This document shows positions 12,370-23,622 of a DNA stretch of 64,000 nucleotides, piece after piece. Each line of letters begins with the position of its first letter. Within the stretch, counting starts at the first letter, position 1. Origin of the DNA: Polytrichum commune (Eukaryota > Streptophyta > Polytrichopsida > Polytrichales > Polytrichaceae); contig OX485803.1 of NCBI GenBank assembly GCA_950295325.1, forward strand, positions 31,308,001 through 31,372,000, given 5' to 3'. Made by a program: the position numbers and the translations under genes. The notes below the pieces were generated by a model. It worked only from the letters and a program-made list of their open reading frames with translations, had not been told where the DNA came from and ran no database searches.

Positions 12370-13974
12370 AGAAGTAACTTTGAATCTAAGTGTTTTCTGC
12401 GGCTCTGTGGAGACGAAAGGGCAAGACGAGGGATTTCTCAGAAAACCATTCAAAGTTGGTCTTGTCTGTTCCTATCTCTCCTTGTCGATTCGACCTGCCC
12501 TTTCATGCTATAATGTTAAATGAAACTCTTCGTTCGTTTCTGATGAGGTAGACGTGCCTCGTTCAGTTACTTATCTTGATCGGACACCCATTTTGGAGTG
12601 GCATGTGGTTTGGTGTGGTTCTAAGAACGGATATCAGAAAGGCATGTGGTTAAAACACTAGTACCTAAGGTCCTAAATTGTATCATAGTTGTAACGTGCT
12701 TGCAACACTTTTGCGACGGTTTTTGGGTGTTAGAAATTCTTGCCATTTTTGCCACAATTCTCAAAACCGTTGCAAAATTGTTGCAAGTATGTTACAAAGG
12801 CATTACTGTGTTGTTTACGCATCACGAGCAAGAGTGGTGGTCATAATTAAAGTGTTGTGCTTATGTTTAATAACCGTTGCTTAAGGGAGTCAGCCGCTTA
12901 CATCACATAACCACCTTTCTAATAGTTTCGCAACGGAAAAGCAATATGTTTGAAACGTGCTTATGTCACATTATGAATGTTAAAGACACACCTCTATATT
13001 GGGCTAACATTATAAAATTAATATATCAAGTGCATTATGACTACAAATAATACCCATTTGTGTGTCGGACATTTGATAAATTATATGTTGATTGCAATCT
13101 ATTCAATGGCGCATTTTCCATTCATTAAACATGTTTGTATCTCCAATTTACAGTATATTACATCCATAAATTCATCTATGTTTATGTACAATCCACACTC
13201 TTCATTGACGTTTTTGTGTCATTTCAATTTTATTACACAATCAGCATACAATTGGATTTAAATTGTAAGTGTAGCATTTTTGGACAACTATTCCAAGGGT
13301 ACTAAAACATTATTCATATTGATTGTGATCAGTTTAGTAACAAGTTTTTCATTGGTTAAACATGTTTGCATATTATAAGCACAAAACATTGCATCCATAA
13401 TTGATTGACATTCTTATCTCATTACATCATCATTATAGATTTGGATGCAAAATATATGTGTAATGATGATGTAATGATATGCATGATGATGGTGTAGAAT
13501 GACCAGTGACATTGATTGCTTCTAGTATTCGTTGCTCACCCCTGTCTCACATGCAGGAAAGTAAGATTTGGCTATATGACAACACAACATATTAAAATTG
13601 ACCAAGATTAATTGCACACAAGACTTACACAAAGAAAGTCATAGGCACCTCTACTCATGTATAGCCACATATCAGTTTGAGATTGGAGGAAAAAAAACAA
13701 CACTCTAGCGCTTGAGTGGGCACGATGTGTAAGGGTTTATTGTAAACCAAGTCATGTGTTTCAAGGCTTAATAGGTCATATAGAAGTATATAAGAGAACT
13801 CATATAGTCTGACAACCAAATACTGATATATATTGGTTGGATGGCCGTTCACCAAACTACTTAGTCTCAAACATTTGATAGCCTTGATAGTCCAAAATAC
13901 CAGATTATAGCCTCCCTTTTAGTAGTAGGTTATTAGAATATAGATATATCTAGGCTAAAAAACATAGTACAGTA
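12370..13974. other. AT-rich intergenic or long intron, nothing recognised
   Basis: No gene or protein motif was recognised. Local short repeats (TTGCAAC, AACCGTTG variants at 12,690-12,920) suggest decayed transposon sequence. Confidence 0.4.
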
Positions 13975-14600
13975 TTCATGGTATTTAGTGTCACATACAC
14001 TATCTGCGAAGGGCCTAAACTAGATGCCTAGTGGTCTCAAATTGTCATGCCCACTAATTGCCAATACGATTCCATTCCTCAACATAAGTAATTCCTTTAA
14101 GTGAAAAAGTATCTACATAATGACATTTAGAGTAGCACATTGGGATACGTTAGATGATAGTCCTATGATTTAGTATGCAAAGGGAAGATATTTTTGAGCA
14201 TTCTAATACAAGTGTCAGGTGCATACATCTTAATATACAAGGGGAAGATATTTTTGAGTGTACTAATGGCAAGTGTCAAGTATTTGCATCTTAGTATGCA
14301 AGAGAAATATATTTTTGAGCATGCTAATGGCAAGTGCCATTTGTGTATACTTTAGTGAACTTGTAGACCATCGTGTAACATAGACATGCACCTCATAACA
14401 CTATTGAACATGTTCATGCCAAGATATTAGTAAGTGCACTTGAATGCCAAGTATCATGAGGTGACAATTATGGTGAAGTTGATAATCATCAATGTAACCT
14501 AGCATACGCCTTGAAATAGGGTAAGTGACACTATCAGGCATGTAATACTAAACACCATAAACGGTGTACTACACTTGACATGGCTGCATCCAAGAGTTCC
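13975..14600 (+). mobile_element. Family A non-autonomous element, most complete copy
   Basis: The left end 'atggtatttagtgtcac' is roughly inverted at the right end ('actaaacaccat'). Inside, a unit of about 65 bp ('tatgcaagGGGAAGATATTTTTGAGC..ctaatgGCAAGTGTCA') is repeated three times between 14,170 and 14,360. Related copies lie at 20,050-20,440 (same strand) and 3,880-4,305 (opposite strand). Confidence 0.7.
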
Positions 14601-17600
14601 TGTGCTTGGAGTTTGAGTCATTCCAACACTTAATGATCTTTGTGTCGATTCAAAATTCACGCCCCACCTCTCCAAGGCACTTTGCAAGGGAGGTCCGTAG
14701 TATGCCGGAACTATGATCTGAGAGAACCAGCAGTTAGTTACAGATGAACTGGTTGAGTTTGAGAAATAAGCGGTTGAAGTTCAAGACTTTAGGAGAATCA
14801 CCAATCACTTTAGAGGAATTTATGAAATATACCTCAAATTAATATAGAAAAACCGAAGGATGTCAACATGTAACTGGTTGGATTTGCAAACATTAGGATC
14901 TCAACCGATTATGCCCAAAAATCTCCCCATCACTGTGCCGCCGGAATACCATTGCCTTGTGATTTCATGTCCTGCCACCACTGTGGTAATGGAGACAATT
15001 TCGCTCCTCTGGCATCCTGCCCACCCACTCTGGCAGTTGCCATCAGACCCATTTTTCAAGCACCAGTAATATTGCTAAATATTGAGTAAACAAGGAGCTG
15101 TGTAGAATACACATCATCTGACACATCACAGCACACTAGCCACGTTAAGGGAGATAGAGCTTGAGATTTGTCGCAAAATTTCACTTCTGCCTCCAATAAA
15201 TACTTAGAAACAGACCCAGGCTAAGCCTAAGAAATTGTAAGGAGCTACAACGTGAGAACGGTAGTTGAAGCGAACAGAATAAAGAAAGAGATGATAAGTA
15301 CGATCGTATGTGTTCACAGTATCATTTCATTGGATATATCAAAAATCGCCACTTTACAATTAATTTGGTAAAAGTGACTTCATTATCAATCAAGATATCC
15401 GCTAGTTCCAATAGACTGATTTCACTTTACTATGCTGAAAGAGTTTCTTCTGTGGTGTTATAGATGGTTTGTATCCACCCACACAAGAGTCATTATGAAA
15501 GAGGAAATGGAAAGTTGACAAATCAATTCTAGATGTACTGACAAAACAGAGGATAAATGCTATCATATGTCACTCACTGCGTAGTCGTATGGAAAAACAA
15601 ACAAAGCATTATTGTTGCCAACTCGTTTAAGTCGCAAATATCTATAGCCATCATAACTTGTTTAGCAATCAATCTCTACCTTGATGGCAAAGCCAAACTG
15701 AGATATATTTAGTAAAAATGTAGCCTTCACCCAAATGGATCACCGTAGCAGAAGCACTCACCACGTTAATAATTATAACAATCACAAGATGCCCCCACCT
15801 AAGAAAGAATAACACCTAAGAAAGCTTGTTGCGGGTCGCACTTACTTTTGCGTCACTATATTTGGGAGTCTTCCCCCATATAAATGTCATAGAATTATGA
15901 TTCAAATTTTCACATCAACATGTAGTCATGACTATTGTTCCTAATGTGGTTTCAAAAATAATATGTTTTGGCAATATTAGGAGTAGACAAGGTTTTGGTT
16001 CACCACTCTAAATTATCATCCCCCCAGTAAGTAAAGTGCATATTTCAAAAAGAAATGTTTTTCACACACACACACGCACACACACAGAGCCCATGTAGTT
16101 AGGATTTTGCATAAATCACAAAACCAAGGAAACGCTAAGGGAAGATTTAAAATGTGATTCTTATATAATCCAGGTGTCACATATTAGTTTTATTAAGAAA
16201 ATCACATGATTATTTCAAGTTATTTCGGTTTTAAGCTAGCAATTGGATGATAATTTATAGGGTAAAGTCTTACAAATTCTCACAACTGTACATGCAATTG
16301 TGGTTGTCTCTCAACTCACATTATTCACTCATGCAATAGTCTGGCAGTGAACTTCTTTTGATTGAACTAAGTGTGGTGCACAAGCATAGGCACAAACATC
16401 GTCAATAGTCTTGCATAAAGTATCTCGTTTAAGTCTTTTTACCAAAGTCAATGACACTTTGGAATAGTCAATGATCTCATGTTAATTAAGTCTTTTTAAT
16501 CTAACTTGGAAAGGCAGTGTTGTCATCCTCCCAAGATCATCAGTTTTCCTTTATGAATTATTGTTTAGTTGCATCATCCGATAATGGTCTTTTAGTTGGT
16601 CTTGGCCAAAGTAACCATAATATCCATGAATTGAGATAATAGGCTAAACCACATATGCGGGTTAATAAATCATGGGATGATTCATTAATTTATTCTCTTT
16701 TAATTTGGAATTCAATTTATGCTCTCTTGCTCTATAGTTCTTTTGGATGCTCATTCCGTTTATTATGTCCCAAGACTATTGGTTAGTGTGTTCATTTATT
16801 ATATTTTGGCTAATTCAAGGTCACCACTCTAGTATATTAAAGTGAATTCACTTTAGTACATCCAATGAGAGCACAATACTTACTAGATTCCAACCATCAA
16901 ATCCTTTCGCCTTCTCAGCCTCTTCACAACCAATGGTCTTTTACCATTGTTTGTTCAAGTTCTTTGTCCTACTAACAGTCACAAAAAACAACCAAGGTAC
17001 CAAACAAACATCACACTATTGTCTCTTGACCTCCAAAGCATTCATCTCCTCTTATTTCTATTGGATTTGCACTCAACTACATCACTCACATATCATAACA
17101 ACATCCTTCTTAAAGGTAATCACTCATCTCTCGAATTCTAAAAGACCATTGACTTGTACATAGAAAGTGTTACATAATTTCAACAATATTCACTCCAAAG
17201 TAAAGTTCTCAGTTGTACACAAAAACAATGTGACAATGACTAGAGAATCACTCTCTATCCAACAAAACCGCTAGCCTTCACAAACTAGGGTGCAATTCAT
17301 TCACAAAGGATCAATCTCTAATCCTAATAATATTACAATTATTCTCTTTTACACGCAATTGTCATTCCATCATAGGTTCAATGTAGATAAAATTATGACT
17401 ATGACCCTTATTTAAGAAATCCACCACCTATATATATATAGCAACAACAAGACATGTGCTGATTTTGCATGGTGGTGACTTCTCCTATTAGACCATAGCC
17501 TTCTATAATCTCTTTTTCTTCATATCTCCTAGTATGTGGCCTGAATTATCACATTCTAATTAAATGTCTTGTTTTGATTAGCCTCTTTTTACACTGTTTT

Positions 17601-18200
17601 CCTAATTGAGGCAAAAATTAAAGAAAATTGACTCCACAGCCCCTTGATCCACTTGCATGATACTTACAATTATTCATTACATGTGACTGCATTTTACTTA
17701 CCTCTAAAAGAAGAATTTTTACTCATTGCTAGGCTGTAAAACTCATACTGGACATTCAACTGCATAAATTCCTGTCAAACGAATTAGATTGCTAAATAAA
17801 TCGCCCAACATGGTCATATTCCCTTTAGCAGTGTGCAACAGGGTTGTCCTCTAATGGCCTTATCAACTAAAATGAGCCAATTGGTCCGCTCAATTTAATG
17901 TAGGGAACATGATGGGAATGTAACGATTGCTAGTTGGTACGAGAGAATACCCGTTGAGGGTTCTTAAAATATAACTCAATCATTCCAATACACCCACACA
18001 TGTTTATAAAACCATGCAAATAATCAATTGTAATATGAAAGATCTCATCAATTGTGACAAAAGGATTGTCTCATAATGGCCCAATTGGCTCATTTTAGTG
18101 ATAAGGCCTGAGTCTAACAATTAGCGGAATTTACTGAAGATCAAGAGCACACTAATGGGATAAACATTAGGATGTGCCAGCGAAAGCACATGCAGTAACA
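14601..18200. other. Gene-free AT-rich stretch
   Basis: No recognisable gene. A (CA)n microsatellite lies at 16,063-16,086 and a short (TA)n near 17,432. Open frames are under 80 codons and match no family I know. Confidence 0.4.
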
Positions 18201-18279
18201 AATCTCTCACATACAGGACCGGAGGGTGAATAAGGAAATCAGAGTTGTATAGAAAAACCTTACAACAATTGCAAGCACA

Positions 18280-19378
18280 CATTCATCCCAGCGAAATAGC
18301 TCTGCTGCAAGATCAGCTCCCACTGGCACAGGTCTCAAGGCTTGTAAGATGTCACTCACACCGTGCTGCAACGCATGACATTCTCCATATTTGGAAAAGA
18401 AAATCGAACTGTGGACTCTAATTAAATCTCAGAAACCATCTAATGATCATTAGCTTATATATATACCCTGCAGGGAAATTGCAAACCAGAGAAGTCGGCG
18501 CTGTGCCATCCGTCAGGAGCAAAACTCTCTTGTCTTGTAAATTCGATGCACAGTTTGTTCTCAAGACAATCACAAGTCTAGCCTGTAAAACTATCACTAA
18601 GCCAGAAGTGTCAAGGAACGATACTCCAGGACAGGAATAGGAAGCTCTGAACTTCGTAAGAAAATAATCTTATCTGTAAGTTATATATGTTCCACCGAAC
18701 AAGGACTTTAAGAATCAAAACTCGGCCTTTGGAAAAATTGATATCCCATGCTGACTCACTTGGGCATGACACATATTCTCGTTTCATAGCTGAAAAAATG
18801 ACTGAGGAACTGGCACGATTCCAGCAAGAACTGCTCGCAAGTCCTGGGAAGCGCAACTCTGGGAATGAAGTTCCACAGCCCACCAGCATGCACCTGCCAA
18901 TTCTTGCAGGGATCGTGAGGAAAAGTGAACTTCAACTCTGGTAACCAAAAGTGGGTGGTCACATGAGAAATGCACATACTAGTTGGGGACCTTAGTAGGT
19001 TGATCCCAGCAATGTTGTACAAGAACTGCACCAAACTACAACTCCCACTTTTGCGAAAACAGGTTTCAAAACCCCGTTGATGAATTTGGAGCAAAATATT
19101 AAGGTGCTGAGGCCTTAGATTCCGGTATGCAAGAACTTCACCGTAAATATATCTAAGTGGAACCTACTCAAGGAATTGAGCATCCCAAATTCACTGGCTC
19201 TATGTGAGTGATGGACATACACGTTTTTAAGTGTTCAAATATACCTCAACTATCCAGACTAGCATGAACATATACATATTCTATCTGAATCTGGCCCTGA
19301 GGAAAAGAGGTGGCTAACCTCCTCTGCACGAGCAATCGCATAGTCATATTGTTCCTGCTTTCTTTCATCTTTTAAGAT
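18280..19378 (-). other. Three possible exons of an unidentified gene or gene remnant
   Basis: On the minus strand, 19378-19319 reads ILKDERKQEQYDYAIARAEE between an AG and a GT, resembling the last helix of a J-domain. A second piece (about 18,582-18,476) reads VLRTNCASNLQDKRVLLLTD after a TTTTACAG acceptor. A third (about 18,407-18,268) reads HGVSDILQALRPVPVGADLA. The three can be joined in phase with GT-AG borders. No HPD-containing J-domain core was found upstream and the combined protein is not recognised. It might be part of the UBX gene, a separate gene, or a decayed copy. The splice borders are my inference. Confidence 0.25.
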
Positions 19379-20049
19379 CTGGCCACAAACACCAAAATTA
19401 AAACATATTCAGAAATTGTGCTTCAAGCAAGCTGCCCAGCATAAGCCTCCAATGGTGACATTGCAGAGCACAAAAGCAGAATCTAGGAAGAAGGATGACA
19501 ATTGTGCTCGAGTACCTCATGAGCAGTAGAAGTTTTTTTTAATAAAATCTCCTTGGTAGAGCAGCATGTTTTTATGTGGATGACTGCGATACAACTCGCC
19601 GTGAGTACAGATGCCACATATCATATATTAATGTAAAAATTGACGTGTAAAAGGTCAAACAGGAAATTTAGCTGGAGCACCATTACTGAGGGGAAAGAAT
19701 TATTGAACAAGCCACTCTTCAGTTGCAATTTAAAAATCGCCTATTTCACATAAAATGTGAAAGGTGATGCTATTCTTACGCTTCCTGCAACTTTGCCTGG
19801 AGCATAAGTAGGACTGGCCTGACGCCGTGACTAAGCATAAAGCTTGAAGATATGGTACAGAGTGATTGCTAAACTGAAAGAGGCCTCCCCTTCCCAATAT
19901 TGATTCGCAGCTTGAGATGGTGGAGGTGCTTGACGAAATTTATCTCTTGCTGTTATAAATTCAAATGATGACAGCTGCATGCAGCCACACCTTGGTAAAA
20001 TAGATCAAATTGCAAAACATCGATCAACTAATCTGGTCCATCGAGTCCA

Positions 20050-20440
20050 TATTTGGGATATGTTAGATGATTGTCTTGCATTTTAGTATGCAAGGGGAAG
20101 ATATTTTTGAGTGTACTAATGGCAAGTGTCATGTGTTTACATTTTAGTATGCAAGAGGAAGAGATTCTTGAGCATACTTAATGGCAAGTGTCACTTGTGT
20201 ACATTTTATTGAACTTGTAGACCATCGTGTAACGTAGGCATGCACCTCATAACACTATTGAAGATGCTCTGCCAAGATATTATTAATTTCACTTTGAATG
20301 TCAAGTGTCAAAGAGGTGACAATTATGGTGAAGTTGTTAATCATCAATACAACCAGCATACGCCTCGCAATAGGGTAATGTGACACTATTACGCATTTGA
20401 CACTAAATACCATTAGCCGTGTAGTATTGTACATGAACAA
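20050..20440 (+). mobile_element. Family A element, 5'-truncated copy
   Basis: Matches 14,140-14,580: 'tagtatgcaaggggaagata', 'gaacttgtagaccatcgtgt', 'gcacctcataacactattga' and a right end 'tgacactaaataccat'. It lacks the first 165 bp of the 13,975 copy and has two internal units rather than three. It ends about 200 bp beyond the RNA ligase stop codon. Confidence 0.75.
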
Positions 20441-20647
20441 ATAATCACAGAAACCGATAAAGAAAGTTAGGGATTCCGGCACTTCAGGATGATCCAGTTG
20501 AATAATCATGATAGTGAGCGCAGATTGGACATTGAATCTGGATCAACTGGTAAGCAAGGTTCCTATAAGAGCAAGGTGGACGAGCCCCGCCGACGAAGAT
20601 TAGAAAATAACGTACGAATGCCGATCGATTTGTGTTTATTTTATCCA

Positions 20648-21712
20648 TTACTGCCGATATTTGATGAGATACGCACTGCTAATGGTCTTGAACGAAACTC
20701 TTGGTTCCATCTGCGACCGCACAACAATTCCCTCTTGTGGATTCTCTGTTCCCGGGTAATTTTTCTCGGCCGCTTTTCGGAGCAATTCGTCGAGATCGTA
20801 CTGGAAGTTGTCGCCCGTCTCCACCACATCCACCATCTTCAGAGACTCTCCCTTCTTTTGTTCTTTGTTAAGATTCTTGATTGCGGCCTGGAGCCCCTCG
20901 AATTGCAAGAAACGTTGGAAATTTTTGTCCCAGACGTTGAACACGCGGAACTCGAGTCTCTTCAGGTTCAACAGATTCTTCAGCAAACCAGGCCCCACAA
21001 TCTCTCCTTGGACCACCAAGTGCTGGTACTTCACCATCTTCCCTTGCAAATCGTAGATTTCCGCGACCCGCCAATACTCGGAGCTCGGCTTGCTCGCGAC
21101 GAAGTTGCGTGACAACGCCTTGAACTCGTCCCCGACGTAACCGTAGGTGGCGGAAGTCCCATCGTACTTCAAGGTAATATAGTACGGCCGGCCTTGGAGG
21201 CTCTCCAAGAGCTCCATGTTGCTCTGGACCCGGGGCTCGCCGGTCTTCGGAGGCCCGCCCGGGAGGGCAGACTCCGCTCTGGCAGACCTCCTGTGCGGGC
21301 CGGCAGCAACGCCTGAGTGCAGAGCTATCTCTGCGACGGCTTGCACGAGATCCTCCTGGGGGTCAAGCCGCTTGGTCACCCCCAGGAGCCCAGTGACATC
21401 TTCCCCTTCCATGAACTCTATGTCCAGCAGCGGCGGCACGTCGCGCAGGTGGCGAAACAGCCCCTGCGTCACGACGTCACCGATCTTCACAGTCCTAACG
21501 TGACGAGTCTCCAGGGCCTCCGTCCATGGCGCAGACGGAGGGAGGATGCTATCGATCTCAAAGTACACTCCCATGTCCCCTTCTCGGCTCTTGAGTGGCA
21601 CAATTACTTCCCAGCCCCCAACCTGACCCAGATAAATCGGCGGCGCGTCCTCGATATGGTGCTTCCGCACCGGCCCGAGCCTCACGAGCTTCGCCAATGT
21701 CCGGGAGCTCAT
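20648..21712 (-). CDS. ATP-dependent RNA ligase, DRB0094/Rnl5 type, intronless
   Basis: One uninterrupted minus-strand frame of 354 codons (ATG at 21712, TAA at 20648). The first 150 residues match the extra N-terminal domain of the DraRnl/Rnl5 group (OB-like in Deinococcus; VGGWEVIVPLKSREGDMGVY here). The nucleotidyltransferase part is complete: upstream KTGEPRVQSN (residues 156-165), motif I KYDGT with the lysine to be adenylated at K182, motif Ia SRN (201-203), QGEIVGPG (235-242), motif III EFRVFN (254-259), motif IV EGIVVR (327-332) and motif V FKTIS...LIKY (341-352). This family seals RNA nicks using ATP; its cellular role in plants is unknown to me. The gene is visibly GC-richer than its surroundings and has no introns, unlike the other genes in the window. 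Its 5' UTR begins in a tandem repeat. The frame is intact, which argues for a functional gene. Confidence 0.9.
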   Translation of the reverse strand: MSSRTLAKLVRLGPVRKHHIEDAPPIYLGQVGGWEVIVPLKSREGDMGVYFEIDSILPPSAPWTEALETRHVRTVKIGDVVTQGLFRHLRDVPPLLDIEFMEGEDVTGLLGVTKRLDPQEDLVQAVAEIALHSGVAAGPHRRSARAESALPGGPPKTGEPRVQSNMELLESLQGRPYYITLKYDGTSATYGYVGDEFKALSRNFVASKPSSEYWRVAEIYDLQGKMVKYQHLVVQGEIVGPGLLKNLLNLKRLEFRVFNVWDKNFQRFLQFEGLQAAIKNLNKEQKKGESLKMVDVVETGDNFQYDLDELLRKAAEKNYPGTENPQEGIVVRSQMEPRVSFKTISSAYLIKYRQ

Positions 21713-21718
21713 GCTTCC

Positions 21719-22325
21719 AACACCGATTGAGAGAGGAGCTCGATTGTGAAATCAAGTCGCGGTGATGGATCGGAGTGCTGCTGATGATCTTCTCAGCAAA
21801 ACAAAACCTGCCTCGATCCTAACTCTCTGCCAAAGGTGAAGCGTCTCTCATTCACGCGAGCATGCTTGCAACAACACCGAGTTCCAACCGAGACAGGAAC
21901 TCGAGCGTGACGCCAAGTCAGAGTGCTACTAATGATCTAAGTCTATGTCCAAGGGTGAAGCCTCCTCATTCACCGCTGTATGGCCACCGGTACGGTTACA
22001 ACACCCAAGAGCTCGATCGTGAAATCAAGCGGAGTTTGGATCGGAGTGTTGCTAATGATCGATCTTCTCAACAAAACAAACCTGCCCCAAGTTTACCTAT
22101 GAGCCTAAGTCTATGTCCAAGGGTGAAGCGTCTCACATCCACGCTGCCACCGATATCCTTGCAACACCGATCGAGAGAGGAGCTCGATCGTGAAATCAAG
22201 CTTAGTGGTTGGATCGGAGCGTCGTCAATTCAATGATCTTCTCAACAGTACCCGCCCCGGGTTTACAGACAAGCCTAAGTCTATGGCCAAGGATGAAGAG
22301 TCACTCTCTCTTCTCAACAATATCG
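21719..22325. repeat. Tandem repeat, about four degenerate 130-165 bp units, at the 5' end of the RNA ligase
   Basis: Units start near 21,719, 21,871, 21,999 and 22,163. Shared blocks are 'caacaccga', 'gagctcgatcgtgaaatcaa', 'ttggatcggagtg', 'aatgatcttctcaacaaaac', 'cctaagtctatgtccaaggg' and 'tgaagcgtctc'. The CATGCTT(G/C)CAACA block recurs at the ligase start codon, so the array probably arose from the ligase leader. A 124-codon plus-strand frame (21,862-22,236) runs through the repeats; coding is possible but unsupported. Confidence 0.85.
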
Positions 22326-22404
22326 GATGATTCAGAGCAAAATGCAAACGGAAGGAAACTGGTAATTAAGTATGCAACGGTGCACTGAAAACACCGCATT
22401 TCTA

Positions 22405-22703
22405 CACTAAATATATTAATTAGTGAGTGTGGGAAATTAGTGAAGGTAATACTAAAAAAATTTATGGTATGAAATTAGTGTCACCTTAAAATCTAGAAAG
22501 CATTGTTCATCCCAGCACTTGGCACTATTCATTGACAACCATGTGGCGTGCACTAATTTCCTTGAAATTAGTGGTAAATGAGCATGTGTTCATGAGTTTA
22601 GTGTCACTCAATAAGCATTTCAGCCCTTGGTAACTTTAAGATTTGGCTAGATTGTGCGTGTGACTTAAATTAGTACCACCCTCGCTAATTGGTATATTTA
22701 GTA
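22405..22703. mobile_element. MITE with CTAAATATA-type inverted ends
   Basis: The left end 'cactaaatatattaattagt' and the right end 'actaattggtatatttagta'-like sequence (ctcgctaattggtatattta) are inverted repeats of about 23 bp around 300 bp of non-coding DNA. The ends resemble those of the elements at 42,605 and 44,930. Confidence 0.65.
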
Positions 22704-23410
22704 TAGTTCTCTGCCATGGCTTATTATATAAGTTAAGAGTGCACAACATAGGATTGATAACTTGTACAACTTAAGGTAAGCTTAGAGGGTGCTAAACCAA
22801 CACAATACATCCATTGTGAGGTCCAATGGAAGTAAAATTGACCATCGACCATGTTTCGAAAACGTGTGTGAGCAAGTTGTTAGTCGTGACTGAGGGGATC
22901 ACTGTGATTGAGATCCCTTCATAACATTATCCAGCGAAGAATGGAGGGTGGGTGGGGCTGGGAATAAGTCAATGACTATTTTAGGAACTCTATCATGGTT
23001 ATTCTCTTATTAGCTCTACTATCAAAGATTCAACCTAAAAAAACTCGGGTGCAGCACTACCACTAAATATTATTAGAATGGAACGGCTAATAGTAATGGA
23101 AAAAAGTTCAAATTGAACTACATATTATTATCAAGATCCAAAGGGCAAAAACTTGAAGATACAATAAAAGGATATCACAAAAGTAATTGGAGGCCGTACA
23201 CTCACTCTCAGTGTCCAGGGAGATTTTTGGGCACAATCTGTCAAAATCCTAGTGTTTCCGAGTCCAACCAGTTACATGTTGTGATCTTTCAATATTTCTT
23301 TTTTAATTTGAGGTATAAACCACAAATTCCTCTAGAATGATGAATCATTTTCCTAAAGTCTTGAACTTTATCCGGTTATTTCTCAAATCCAATGGTTCAT
23401 ATGTGACTAT
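22704..23410. other. Intergenic, nothing recognised
   Basis: AT-rich. Positions 22,770-22,800 contain 'agagggtgctaaaccaacac', an isolated end of a family B element. Confidence 0.4.
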
Positions 23411-23622
23411 AATGTTCATGGTATTTAGTGTTACTTACTATTCATAGTTACACAATGCTCTAACTTTTTTCTAAGAATGTAATTTTTTACGAAGTAAAGT
23501 CATTTATGTCGTCTATTGTCCATATAACCTAATTAATCTTTGTTGGTAACAAATGAAATCTACAACAAGAAGTTATAGCATTGTGTAATTCCAAATAGTA
23601 AGTGACACTAAATACCAAACAT
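23411..23622. mobile_element. Foldback MITE with terminal repeats of about 45 bp
   Basis: The left arm 23,411-23,457 (ATGGTATTTAGTGTTACTTA...CACAATGC) and the right arm 23,578-23,622 (GCATTGTGTAATT...AGTGACACTAAATACCA) are inverted copies. The end sequence GGTATTTAGTG is shared with family A. Confidence 0.8.

Noticed and set aside
18687-18944. 85-codon plus-strand frame (SHADSLGHDTYSRFIAEKMT)
   Set aside because: It looks somewhat protein-like but overlaps competing minus-strand frames in a candidate intron; no family match or splice context, so not annotated as a gene.
20489-21112. 207-codon plus-strand open frame
   Set aside because: It is antisense to the RNA ligase. GC-rich coding DNA leaves several open shadow frames, and only the minus-strand frame carries the ligase motifs.
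21317-21730. 137-codon plus-strand frame over the ligase N-terminus
   Set aside because: Antisense shadow of the same ligase; no recognisable protein features.
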